DNA from: JBBDXA01 sp040902585 | GTDB taxonomy: Bacteria; Planctomycetota; Phycisphaerae; Phycisphaerales; Phycisphaeraceae | Assembly (NCBI GenBank): GCA_040902585.1 | Contig: JBBDXA010000198.1 | Coordinates: 1-17,330, forward strand | DNA length: 17,330 bases | Reading direction: 5' to 3' | Part shown: one piece after another, positions 1-6,979 of the stretch | How positions within the stretch are numbered: position 1 is the stretch's first letter | Layout of the letters: each line of letters starts with the position of its first letter | Position numbers and translations under genes: made by a program | The notes under the pieces: model-generated | Told to the model about the DNA's origin: nothing | Seen by the model: only the letters and a program-made list of their open reading frames with translations | Database searches by the model: none

Positions 1-12
1 CCGCTTAAGCGG
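1..12. repeat. Copy of the CCGCTTAAGCGG palindrome at the window edge
   Basis: Bases 1-12 are a perfect 12-bp palindrome. They are the core of the 20-bp palindrome found complete at 16713-16732. The left flank is cut off by the window edge, so the full length here is unknown. After the palindrome the sequence continues GC-rich and reaches GGGCAC by base 29; the second copy also has GGGGGCAC beyond the gap, which suggests a longer shared repeat. Confidence 0.6.
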
Positions 13-105
13 CCCCCGCCGGAGGGCACCCACGAATCGCCGCGCCCGCCTTCGCGCCTTGATTGTTCGGTTAAAATATGGTATCATGGTATGTGCAATC
101 CGGCC

Positions 106-192
106 CCGCGTTCCATCCTTCCCCGGATGGTGCGCGGTGTATCCAATTACCCCCGGCGGCTCTCTGTGAGCCGCTCCGGGTTCACCGGAGCG
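106..192. repeat. Cluster of three hairpins in the leader of the first gene
   Basis: Three GC-rich stems stand in a row. The first (106-137) pairs CCGCG/CGCGG, a 2-nt internal loop, then CCATCC/GGATGG around TTCCCC. The second (156-174) pairs GCGGCTC/GAGCCGC around TCTGT. The third (172-192) pairs CGCTCCGG/CCGGAGCG around GTTCA. The second and third share bases 172-174, so they cannot both be complete. No T-run follows, so simple intrinsic termination is not supported. I see no reading frame that looks like a gene here. Function unknown. Confidence 0.5.
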
Positions 193-206
193 TGTCTAGT
201 AGACAC
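192..206. repeat. 15-bp palindrome GTGTCTA-G-TAGACAC
   Basis: This is a perfect palindrome with 7-bp arms around one central G. Its right arm resembles the adjacent GGTAGACA segment (209-216), and GTGTCTA recurs at 299-305. An odd-length palindrome of this size can bind a dimeric regulator, or it can be part of the folded leader that follows. The sequence alone does not decide between these. Confidence 0.45.
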
Positions 207-307
207 GAGGTAGACATGAGGTAGCCATTGCGTAAGAGACTATCCAATCATGAGTTATCCGCAAATGGCTACCAGGGGGTAGGGGGGTAGGTAGCCATGT
301 GTCTACC
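207..307 (+). promoter_or_regulatory. Candidate structured leader with alternative pairing upstream of the esterase
   Basis: An 11-bp unit is tandemly repeated with one mismatch (GAGGTAGACAT at 207-217, GAGGTAGCCAT at 218-228). GGTAGCCATT-GCG (220-232) pairs with CGC-A-AATGGCTACC (260-273), giving 13 bp with one bulged A and a 27-nt loop. The same ATGGCTACC (265-273) can instead pair with GGTAGCCAT at 290-298 across a 16-nt G-rich loop. GGTAGACA (209-216) also pairs with TGTCTACC (300-307). Two mutually exclusive hairpins 65 nt upstream of a start codon resemble a cis-acting RNA switch. I recognise no known riboswitch class. The regulatory role is inference. Confidence 0.4.
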
Positions 308-372
308 ACGGGGAAACCCTCGGATCACCTTTAGGAAACGCCCGGATCGAACCAAGAACAGGACGCTCAACC

Positions 373-2445
373 ATGCTGAATCGAACCGTCATCGTCGCCT
401 TGCTTCTGACCGCAGGCTCCGCGCTCGCAGCCGACACCTCACGCGGTGACAAAATGCTAGCCGAGTACTTCCGCATCGAGACACAAAAACTCGCGGACCG
501 CACACTCGCCGATGTCACATCCCTCGACGACTGGAAACAGAAACGCGAGACACTCCACAAGCAACTCCTGGAAATGCTCGGCCTGGACCCCATGCCCGAG
601 AAGACCGATCTGAAACCCGTCATCACCGGCAAGATCGAGCACGAAGAGTTCACCGTTGAGAAACTCCACTTCCAGTCCCGCCCCGGCCTGTACGTCACCG
701 GCAATCTTTACATTCCGAAGAAGCTCGACAAGCCCGCGCCCGCCATCCTCTACGTCTGCGGCCACTCGAATCAGAAGAAGGGCAACATCAGCTTCGGCAA
801 CAAGGCCGGCTACCAGCATCACGGCGAGTGGTTCGCCCGCCACGGCTACGTCTGTCTCACCATCGACTCGCTCCAGCTCGGCGAGATCGAAGGCATTCAT
901 CACGGCACGCACCGCTTCAACATGTGGTGGTGGCTCAACCGCGGCTACACGCCGGCCGGCGTCGAGGCGTGGAACTGCATCCGCGCCCTGGACTATTTAG
1001 AGACGCGCAAGGAAGTGGACAAGACTCGCTTCGGTGTGACCGGTCGCAGCGGCGGCGGAGCGTACTCGTGGTGGATCGCCGCGATCGATGAACGCATCAA
1101 AGTCGCGGTGCCTGTCGCGGGCATCACCGATCTTCAGAATCACGTCGTCGATGGCTGCGTCGAAGGTCACTGCGACTGTATGTACATGCACAATACCTAT
1201 CAGTGGGACTACGCGACGGTCGCGGCCCTGGTCGCGCCGCGGCCCTTGCTCATCAGCAACAGCGACAAGGACAGCATCTTCCCGCTCGACGGCGTGGTTC
1301 GCATCCATCAGAAGGTGCGCGACATCTACGCCCTGTACGGCGCGAAGGAGAAGCTCGGTTTACACATCACCGAAGGCCCGCACAAGGACACGCAGGAGCT
1401 TCGCATTCATGCGTTTGTCTGGTTCAACCGGTTTTTGAAGAACGAGAATCCGGATATTGATGTGCCGGCGACGAAGCTGTTTGAGCCGAGTGATCTGCGC
1501 GTGTTTGGTGAGGAGCTGCCCAAGGATGAGAAGAACACCAAGGCGCATGAGTGGTTTGTGAAAGCGGCTGAGCCCGCCGTGGTGCCGAACGACTTGGGCG
1601 TGTTCACCAGGGAGACCCGCGCGGCGATGATCACGCTGAGCAAACAGGTGTTTCGCGCCTGGCCGAGTAACTACGCCGTCATGTCGCGCAAGCAGACGCA
1701 CTCGACCGTGAAGGATGGCGTGCGGTTCACGGCGCATGAATTCGAACCGCAGGCCGGGATCAAGCTGAACCTGTATGTGGCATGTCGCGATGACCTGACG
1801 GATGCGAAGCCCGAGTTGGTGGTGCTCAACGTGCTGGATGAACAAGGCTGGAAGCAGTGGCTGGCGTGGTCGCGATCGTGCTGGGGCGAGGCGCTGAAGG
1901 ATGAACTCGTGGTGGAGCAGGACCAGACCGCGATCGCCCAGCAGTTGCGCATGCTCAGGAACACAAAGTGGGCGTTTGTTTACCTCGCGCCGCGCGGCGT
2001 CGGGCCGACGGCCTTCGATCCGAGCGCGAAGAAACAGACGCAGAATCGCCGGCGGCTCATGCTGCTGGGGCAGACGCTCGATGGGATGCAGACTTTTGAC
2101 ATTCGCCGGGCGATCAACGAGGTGCGCCGATTGGATCAGATGATCCGTGTTCCGCTTTGGTTGCAAGGTGAGCGCATCATGGCGGGCAACGTGCTCTACG
2201 CGGCGCTCCTGGAGAAGGACATCGTCCGACTCGATCTGTGGCATCTGCCCACCTCCCACCGCAACGGCCCGATCTATATGAACATCTCCCGGCACATGGA
2301 CATCCCGCAGACGCTGCTGATGGCGGCGACGCGGAGCCAGGTGCGCGTCTACGGCAAAGACGAAGGCTGGGACTACGTCAAGGCCGGCGCCAAGGCGATG
2401 GGGCTGGATGAGAAGCAGATCGAGTTCCGCGCCGCCCCTGAGTGA
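373..2445 (+). CDS. Secreted alpha/beta-hydrolase, acetyl-xylan-esterase-like
   Basis: The 690-aa product begins with a signal peptide cleaved near ALA|AD (residue 20), so it should act in the periplasm or outside. The N-terminal half is an alpha/beta-hydrolase: nucleophile elbow G-R-S-G-G with Ser226, an acidic residue in SDKDSIFP (Asp298 or Asp300), and His337 in the EGPHKD segment. This layout fits carbohydrate esterases that deacetylate or de-esterify plant polysaccharides; the exact substrate cannot be read. The C-terminal half (about 430-690) looks like a second, degenerate hydrolase lobe (GQTLDGMQTFDIRRAI) with no G-x-S-x-G. The start was chosen because the signal peptide begins there and AGGA lies 9 nt upstream. 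It is preceded by a structured leader and followed 52 nt later by lpxA. Confidence 0.85.
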   Translation: MLNRTVIVALLLTAGSALAADTSRGDKMLAEYFRIETQKLADRTLADVTSLDDWKQKRETLHKQLLEMLGLDPMPEKTDLKPVITGKIEHEEFTVEKLHFQSRPGLYVTGNLYIPKKLDKPAPAILYVCGHSNQKKGNISFGNKAGYQHHGEWFARHGYVCLTIDSLQLGEIEGIHHGTHRFNMWWWLNRGYTPAGVEAWNCIRALDYLETRKEVDKTRFGVTGRSGGGAYSWWIAAIDERIKVAVPVAGITDLQNHVVDGCVEGHCDCMYMHNTYQWDYATVAALVAPRPLLISNSDKDSIFPLDGVVRIHQKVRDIYALYGAKEKLGLHITEGPHKDTQELRIHAFVWFNRFLKNENPDIDVPATKLFEPSDLRVFGEELPKDEKNTKAHEWFVKAAEPAVVPNDLGVFTRETRAAMITLSKQVFRAWPSNYAVMSRKQTHSTVKDGVRFTAHEFEPQAGIKLNLYVACRDDLTDAKPELVVLNVLDEQGWKQWLAWSRSCWGEALKDELVVEQDQTAIAQQLRMLRNTKWAFVYLAPRGVGPTAFDPSAKKQTQNRRRLMLLGQTLDGMQTFDIRRAINEVRRLDQMIRVPLWLQGERIMAGNVLYAALLEKDIVRLDLWHLPTSHRNGPIYMNISRHMDIPQTLLMAATRSQVRVYGKDEGWDYVKAGAKAMGLDEKQIEFRAAPE

Positions 2446-2497
2446 ACCTGCCGCGCGCGAGTCTGTATCATGCCCGCCTTCGCGAGGAACCAATCAC

Positions 2498-3370
2498 GTG
2501 CTCAACATTCATCCCAGTGCCCTGATCGATCCGCAGGTGAAGCTCGCCGACGATGTCTACATCGGTCCCGGCTGCGTCATGCGCGGGGCCATCACCATCG
2601 GCGCGGGCTGCAAGCTGCACGGCAACGTCTACCTCGAAGGCCCGCTCACCATGGGCACCAACAACCGGGTTTACCCCTTCGCATGCCTCGGCTTCGCCCC
2701 GCAGGATCACAAGTTCGATCCCGCCACGCCCGGCGCGGGTGTCGCCATCGGTGACGGCAATGTCTTCCGCGAAGGCTTCACGCTGCACCGCGCCACCGGC
2801 AAGGAACCGACCCGCATCGGCAACCGCGGGTTCTACATGGTCAACAGTCACGTGGCGCACGACTGCATCACGGGCGACGGCGTCACGCTCGTCAACGGCG
2901 CGCTCCTGGCGGGGCATGTGCGCATCGGTGACAACGCGGTCATCGGCGGCAACAGCGTCGTGCATCAGTTCGTGCGCATCGGGCGCATGGCGATGATGGG
3001 CGGCGGCATCGGCGTGATGCAGGAGATTCCGCCGTTCTGCGTGGTTCGCAACGACCGCGTCGTCGCCTCGCTGAACATCATCGGCCTGCGCCGCAGCGGC
3101 CTGCGCCAGCACATCGTCCCGCTCAAGAAAGCCTTCGAGATCATCTTCAAGAGCGGCCACAGCAACACCCGCGCAGCCGAGCGCATCGAGATCGAGCTGG
3201 CGGGCGATCCGCTCTGCGCGGAGATGGCGGCGTTCATCCGTTCGACCAAGCGCGGCATCTGTCAGTACGACACCTCGCAGGTCGACGCGGACGCGGACAG
3301 CGCAGCCGACACCCCGGACACCCCCGACACCCCCAACACCGGTGCGCCGACCGGCAACAAATCGGATTGA
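2498..3370 (+). CDS. lpxA: UDP-N-acetylglucosamine O-acyltransferase LpxA
   Basis: LpxA transfers a hydroxyacyl chain from acyl carrier protein to UDP-GlcNAc, the first step of lipid A synthesis, in the cytoplasm. The 290-aa product is a left-handed beta-helix of hexapeptide repeats from residue 2 (IHPSALID) to about 190. The active-site segment NSHVAHDC is present, with His121 in the place of E. coli His125, and GGNSVVHQF follows. The C-terminal helical region (NIIGLRRSG onwards) is also LpxA-like. I chose the GTG start at 2498: GAGGA lies 9 nt upstream and the family begins at IHP. Codons further upstream in this frame encode non-homologous residues. The last ~28 residues are a low-complexity Asp/Ala/Thr/Pro tail absent from standard ~262-aa LpxA. 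No other lpx gene is nearby. Confidence 0.9.
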   Translation: MLNIHPSALIDPQVKLADDVYIGPGCVMRGAITIGAGCKLHGNVYLEGPLTMGTNNRVYPFACLGFAPQDHKFDPATPGAGVAIGDGNVFREGFTLHRATGKEPTRIGNRGFYMVNSHVAHDCITGDGVTLVNGALLAGHVRIGDNAVIGGNSVVHQFVRIGRMAMMGGGIGVMQEIPPFCVVRNDRVVASLNIIGLRRSGLRQHIVPLKKAFEIIFKSGHSNTRAAERIEIELAGDPLCAEMAAFIRSTKRGICQYDTSQVDADADSAADTPDTPDTPNTGAPTGNKSD

Positions 3371-3372
3371 CC

Positions 3373-3984
3373 ATGCTGCTGGACTTCGCCGCCATCACCG
3401 CCGAGCAGGCCTACTTCGTCATGATCCAGGCGATCGTGCCCCGGCCGATCGCCTGGGTGCTCAGCGACAACGGCGACGGCTCGCACAACCTCGCCCCGTT
3501 TTCCTTTTTCACCGGCGTCTCCAGTCGTCCGCCGATCCTGCTCATTTCCGTGGGACGCAAGCCCGATGGCACGCGCAAGGACACGTGGGTGAACATCGAA
3601 GAGCGCGGCGAGTTCGTCGTTCACATCGCTCCGCGCGAGCTGGCGGCTCCGCTGGTGGCGACCTCGGCGACGCTGGCGCACGGCGAATCGGAAGTCAGCG
3701 CGACGGGCCTTTCGACGGAGCCGATCGAAGGCTTCCGCCTGCCGCGCGTCGTCGGGCCGAAGCTGGCGATGTGGTGCAGCAGGCACGAGATCATCGAAGT
3801 CGGCGACGGGCCCCAGGGGTTGATATTGGGGCGCGTGCAGGCGATGTATGTGGATGATGGAATCGTCGAGCGTCAGGGCGGCCGGATCGTGATTAATCCG
3901 AAAGGTCTGAATCCGCTGGCGCGCCTGGGCGGCAGTGAGTATGCGGCGCTGGGCGAAGTGTTCAGTATGGCCCGACCGAAGTGA
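3373..3984 (+). CDS. Flavin-reductase-like FMN-binding split-barrel protein
   Basis: The 203-aa product fits the flavin reductase-like domain (PF01613 type). It opens with a VPRPIAWVLS strand, then HNLAPFSFFTGVSSRPP, the segment that lines the flavin phosphate site in this family, then ILLISVG. No signal peptide is seen, so it is cytoplasmic. Members bind FMN and reduce flavin or act as NAD(P)H-flavin oxidoreductases; the partner enzyme is unknown. The ATG lies 2 nt after the lpxA stop, so the two are probably co-transcribed and translationally coupled. A TTG at 3367 overlapping that stop would add two residues. The gene ends 18 nt from the convergent J-domain gene. Confidence 0.8.
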   Translation: MLLDFAAITAEQAYFVMIQAIVPRPIAWVLSDNGDGSHNLAPFSFFTGVSSRPPILLISVGRKPDGTRKDTWVNIEERGEFVVHIAPRELAAPLVATSATLAHGESEVSATGLSTEPIEGFRLPRVVGPKLAMWCSRHEIIEVGDGPQGLILGRVQAMYVDDGIVERQGGRIVINPKGLNPLARLGGSEYAALGEVFSMARPK

Positions 3985-4002
3985 TTCCTCCTTGCCTTCT
4001 TC

Positions 4003-4605
4003 TCACCCCATCAGCGACTTGTAGGCCTCGTGAATGCGTTGGAAATTCTGCGTGGCCTCTGCGACGGCGTCATCGCCGGCGTGGACGAACTGGTCGGGAT
4101 GATTCGCCTTGGCCAGCTTGCGGAACGCGGCGCGGATGTCTTCGTTCGTCGCGGTCAGCTCCAGACCGAGCACGTGCAGCGCCTCGCGCCGGCCGAGCGA
4201 AGCTTTGGTCGCGCGATGGGGAATGTGCTGGCCGGCGTTGAGTTCTTCGTAGGGCCGGTCTTCGTCGTTCGCCTGGCCGTTGCCGTGGGTCGCCGGCTCC
4301 TCGGGCGGCGGAGGCGGAGTCGATCGCGGCTCCTTCCGCGTCGAGCTGCTCGAGCGTCGTCGCCTGCCGGTGTCCGAGCCCATCGCGCTGTAGTAAGCGC
4401 TCTCGCCGGTGGCGGTGGAGTTGGGCAGGTTGACCGCCACGCCCACGCCGCCGCCGATCAGACTGATGATCATGATCGTGAAGATGTGATCGCCCATGCG
4501 GATTTCCGGATGCATCCGTGAAATGAACCACGCGCAGAACACGGGTACCGCCATGCCGATGAGCATCCCGACAATCACTGCAATCACATGCTTGTATCGA
4601 TCCAT
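4003..4605 (-). CDS. Membrane-anchored protein with C-terminal J domain
   Basis: The 200-aa product has two predicted membrane helices (about residues 7-29 and 40-61). A charged, proline-rich linker follows (about 75-135, with a run of Pro), then a C-terminal J domain (about 139-199) carrying the HPD motif at 169-171 within AKANHPDQF. J domains stimulate the ATPase of DnaK/Hsp70, so this should recruit Hsp70 to the inner-membrane surface. The order resembles DjlA-type proteins (membrane anchor first, J domain last), but the middle region is not TerB-like as far as I can see. Glycine/phenylalanine and zinc-finger regions of true DnaJ are absent. It diverges from the DUF1080 gene across 79 nt, with AGGA about 10 nt before its start. 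Confidence 0.8.
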   Translation of the reverse strand: MDRYKHVIAVIVGMLIGMAVPVFCAWFISRMHPEIRMGDHIFTIMIISLIGGGVGVAVNLPNSTATGESAYYSAMGSDTGRRRRSSSSTRKEPRSTPPPPPEEPATHGNGQANDEDRPYEELNAGQHIPHRATKASLGRREALHVLGLELTATNEDIRAAFRKLAKANHPDQFVHAGDDAVAEATQNFQRIHEAYKSLMG

Positions 4606-4684
4606 CGACGGTTATCCTACCGTGCGTTACTCTGTGCCGTACCGTTTCATCGACCGGCTGCGCCGCCCCCTGTGGAGAATCCTT

Positions 4685-5698
4685 ATGAACACGTGCCTAT
4701 TCCGAATCCGCCTCGTTCTGCTTGCCTTCGTTGTCGCCATCGCCGGTCCCGCCGTTGGCGCGGACAATTCCAAGGCGGTTTACGACGATCCTCAGAAAGC
4801 CATGGAGGATGCGGACTTCCTGATTCAGGGCGAATATGCCGGTGAATCGGTCGGCGATGAGACGACCAAGCTCGGCGCCCAGATTATCGCCCTGAGCAAC
4901 GGCAAATTCCAGGGCGTGGGCTACACCGGCGGCCTGCCGGGCGACGGCTGGACGAAGGCCGGCGAAAAGCCCATGCGCTCCGAAGGCACGCTCAAGGACG
5001 GGGAGATTCTCTTCGTCGGCCAGGAGCACAATGCCGTGCTGAAAGACGGCGTCATCACCGTCAGCGACAAGACCACCGGCAAGCTCTTCGGCAAGCTGAA
5101 GAAGATCACGCGCGAGAGTCCGACGATGGGTGCCAGGCCGCCCAAGGGCGCGGTGATTCTCTTTGACGGCAAGATCAACGACTTCAAGGAAGGCGACAAG
5201 AAGGTGACGAAGGACGGCCTGCTCATGCAGGGCATCACCAGCAAGACCACCTTCACCGACTTCACGCTGCACGCGGAGTTCCGCATTCCCTTTCAGCCCG
5301 GTGCCCGCGGACAGGGTCGGGGCAATAGCGGCATCTACATGCAGGGCCGCTTTGAGACGCAGATGCTCGACAGCTTCGGGCTCGAAGGCAAGAACAACGA
5401 GTGCGGCGGGCTGTACACAATCAAAGACCCGGATGTGAACATGTGTTTCCCGCCTCTGGCGTGGCAGACGTACGACATCGATTTCACGGCCGCCCGCTTC
5501 GACAGCGAAGGCAAGAAAACCGCCAACGCGAAGATCACGGTGAAGCACAACGGTGTGGTCGTGCATCAGGATGTGGAGCTGCCCAAGAAGACCACGGCTG
5601 CCCCGGTGGATGAAGGCCCGCAGCCGGGACCGATCTACTTGCAGGACCACGGCAACCCGGTGCGGTACCGCAACATCTGGGTGTTGCCGAAGGAGTGA
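4685..5698 (+). CDS. Secreted DUF1080 protein (3-keto-disaccharide hydrolase domain)
   Basis: The 337-aa product has a signal peptide (first ~26 residues, ending AVGAD). Residues ~30-150 form an N-terminal module (IQGEYAGESVG ... GVGYTGGLPGDGW). A DUF1080 domain (PF06439) spans ~155-337: AVILFDGKINDF, TFTDFTLHAEFRIPF, NSGIYMQGRFETQMLDSFG and WQTYDIDFTAARF are the concanavalin-like strands. The family is annotated as 3-keto-disaccharide hydrolase and is strongly expanded in planctomycetes, where it is tied to glycan breakdown. The ATG at 4685 is chosen over the longer in-frame ORF because GGAG lies 7 nt upstream and the signal peptide begins there. An EVE-domain gene follows after a repeat-rich gap. 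Confidence 0.88.
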   Translation: MNTCLFRIRLVLLAFVVAIAGPAVGADNSKAVYDDPQKAMEDADFLIQGEYAGESVGDETTKLGAQIIALSNGKFQGVGYTGGLPGDGWTKAGEKPMRSEGTLKDGEILFVGQEHNAVLKDGVITVSDKTTGKLFGKLKKITRESPTMGARPPKGAVILFDGKINDFKEGDKKVTKDGLLMQGITSKTTFTDFTLHAEFRIPFQPGARGQGRGNSGIYMQGRFETQMLDSFGLEGKNNECGGLYTIKDPDVNMCFPPLAWQTYDIDFTAARFDSEGKKTANAKITVKHNGVVVHQDVELPKKTTAAPVDEGPQPGPIYLQDHGNPVRYRNIWVLPKE

Positions 5699-5704
5699 GC
5701 TGGG

Positions 5705-5735
5705 AGCTATCAGCTATCAGCTATCAGCTATCAGC
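5705..5735. repeat. Heptamer tandem repeat (AGCTATC) x 4.4
   Basis: Four perfect AGCTATC units (5705-5732) plus a partial AGC follow the DUF1080 stop by 6 nt, and A7 comes next. The unit contains AGCT but no inverted partner array is present in the gap. Short tandem heptamers are known in several bacterial phyla, including cyanobacteria; the number here probably varies between strains by slippage. Confidence 0.85.
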
Positions 5736-5759
5736 AAAAAAAGACTGAATCCCCCAAAG

Positions 5760-5781
5760 CCCACCCACTCCCGTGGGTGGG
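5760..5781. terminator. Perfect 9-bp hairpin between DUF1080 and EVE genes
   Basis: CCCACCCAC pairs with GTGGGTGGG around TCCC. It ends 11 nt before the EVE start codon. No U-tract follows on either strand, so a canonical intrinsic terminator is doubtful. It could slow transcription from the upstream gene or mask the ribosome entry site of the EVE gene, which has no clear Shine-Dalgarno sequence. Confidence 0.4.
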
Positions 5782-5792
5782 TCCTGAACCTC

Positions 5793-6248
5793 ATGAAACA
5801 CTGGCTCCTGAAAACCGAACCCGAGTCCTACTCGATCGACCAGCTCAAGCGGGACAAGCGCACCTGCTGGGACGGCGTGCGCAACTACCAGGCCCGCAAC
5901 TTCATCCGCGATGACATGAAGCTCGGCGATCTCGTGCTGCTCTACCACTCCAATGCCGACCCGGCCGGCGTCGTGGGCATCGCCTCCGTCTGCCGCGAAG
6001 CGTACGCCGATCACACCGCCCAGGATCCGAAGGATCATCATTACGATCCCAAGGCCTCGGCGGCGAATCCGATCTGGATGATGGTGGACATCAAGTTCGT
6101 GAAGAAGTTCAAGTCAACCGTCACGCTCGAAGCGATCAAGAACGCGAAGGACTTGGAAGGCATCCTCGTCGCCAAACGCGGGCAGCGGCTGAGCGTGCAG
6201 CCGGTGGAGAAGGCGCACTTTGAAGTGATCCGCAGAATGGGCGCATGA
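5793..6248 (+). CDS. EVE-domain protein
   Basis: The 151-aa product is a single EVE domain (PUA-like fold, PF01878). It shows the N-terminal HWLLKTEPESYSIDQL, the WDGVRNYQARNF segment, then KLGDLVLLYHS and GVVGIASVCREAY. Family proteins bind modified bases in DNA or RNA and occur either alone or fused to restriction and other defence domains. This is the stand-alone form and no nuclease or methylase gene is adjacent. The ATG at 5793 matches the usual family N-terminus; the reading frame stays open upstream only through repeat sequence. The REPIN-like element begins 4 nt after the stop codon. Confidence 0.88.
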   Translation: MKHWLLKTEPESYSIDQLKRDKRTCWDGVRNYQARNFIRDDMKLGDLVLLYHSNADPAGVVGIASVCREAYADHTAQDPKDHHYDPKASAANPIWMMVDIKFVKKFKSTVTLEAIKNAKDLEGILVAKRGQRLSVQPVEKAHFEVIRRMGA

Positions 6249-6252
6249 TCGA

Positions 6253-6400
6253 GAGCACCATCCCGACAGGGTGGTGCTAATGGCGAACGGTAAACTGATG
6301 CTTTCGTTGCAACAGAAGGTTGTGCGCCAATGGCACGTTGACGCCATCGTCACAACAGTCATTCGCACGCCAATAGCACCACCCTGTCGGGATGGTGCTC
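6253..6400. repeat. REPIN-like element with perfect 27-bp terminal inverted repeats
   Basis: The 27-bp ends (6253-6279 and 6374-6400) are exact reverse complements. After one A/A mismatch the pairing continues for 5 bp, so 32 of 33 positions match (6253-6285 with 6368-6400). Each arm is itself a small hairpin: GCACCA-T-CCC, loop GACA, GGGTGGTGC. The interior folds further (GTTGTG 6319-6324 with CACAAC 6351-6356; ATGGC 6330-6334 with GCCAT 6343-6347). Two hairpin-forming repeats in inverted orientation around a spacer is the REPIN/BIME plan; a MITE is the alternative. No ORF and no obvious target duplication are seen. Confidence 0.75.
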
Positions 6401-6457
6401 GCTGCTGATATAATCCATCACTCGTCTCTGACACGCCTTGATTCCAGGAGTCGCACC

Positions 6458-6979
6458 ATGTTGAATCGCTGCCTTGCCGCTTTGCTCGTCTCCGTCTTCG
6501 CCTTCAGCGCCAGCGCGCAGGACCAGCCCGCTGACGCACCTGAGAAGGAGAAGGATGAGAAGGCCGCGCTCTATAAGAAGTTCGAGGAGACGCTGACCGA
6601 TGCCGTGCTGATCGGTTCGTTCACGATGAAGGGCGAGAAGAACGCGGGCAAGCTGAACGAGGAGCGTTACGAGATTGTGAAGGTCACGCGGACGCAGGAT
6701 GATTTCTGGCTCTTCCAGGCCCGCATCAAGTACGGCAAGCACGACCTGACGGTGCCGCTCCTGCTGGAGGTGAAGTGGGCGGGCAACACGCCGGTGATCA
6801 CGCTGGATCATTACAAGGTGCCGGGTTTCGGCTCGTTCACCGCGCGGGTGCTGATCTTCAACAACCAGTACGTGGGCACGTGGGAGGGCGGGGATCACGG
6901 CGGTCAGATGTTCGGCCGCATCGAAAAAAACAAGCCCGCGCCGGCGAAGGAAGAATCCGCCCCTGAAAAGTCGAAATAG
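6458..6979 (+). CDS. Small secreted protein of unknown function
   Basis: The 173-aa product has a clear signal peptide (MLNRCLAALLVSVFAFSASA, cut near residue 20). A Lys/Glu-rich stretch is followed by a beta-rich body (VLIGSFTM, FWLFQARIKYG, VPLLLEVKWAG, TARVLIFNNQYVGTWEGGDHGGQMFGRIE). The tail is Lys/Glu/Pro/Ala-rich. I do not recognise a family. The GTWEGGDHGGQMFGRI ending resembles the closing strand of small beta-barrel proteins that bind ligands, but that is only an impression. AGGAG lies 7 nt upstream of the ATG. The gene starts 57 nt after the REPIN-like element and precedes the membrane protein gene by 135 nt. Confidence 0.75.
   Translation: MLNRCLAALLVSVFAFSASAQDQPADAPEKEKDEKAALYKKFEETLTDAVLIGSFTMKGEKNAGKLNEERYEIVKVTRTQDDFWLFQARIKYGKHDLTVPLLLEVKWAGNTPVITLDHYKVPGFGSFTARVLIFNNQYVGTWEGGDHGGQMFGRIEKNKPAPAKEESAPEKSK

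Noticed and set aside
78..92. ATGGTAT repeated at 78-84 and 86-92, similar to the ATGGTATT repeat at 15172-15191
   Set aside because: The spacing differs (8 versus 12) and the motif is short, so shared regulation is not supported.
172..192. GGGTTCACC inside a stem, like a tRNA T-arm
   Set aside because: No acceptor stem, D-arm or anticodon arm can be placed around it, and the loop of the best stem is 5 nt rather than 7.
1360..2493. A 377-codon minus-strand frame under the esterase gene
   Set aside because: It lies opposite a confirmed coding region and its Arg/His-rich translation is typical of a shadow frame.
5705..5735. Heptamer array considered as a CRISPR or phage attachment site
   Set aside because: The units are directly abutting 7-mers with no spacers, and no integrase or cas gene is present.
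6253..6400. REPIN-like element considered as an integron attC site
   Set aside because: There is no integrase, no series of cassettes, and the ends are perfect palindromes rather than the imperfect attC pattern with conserved R' and R'' boxes.
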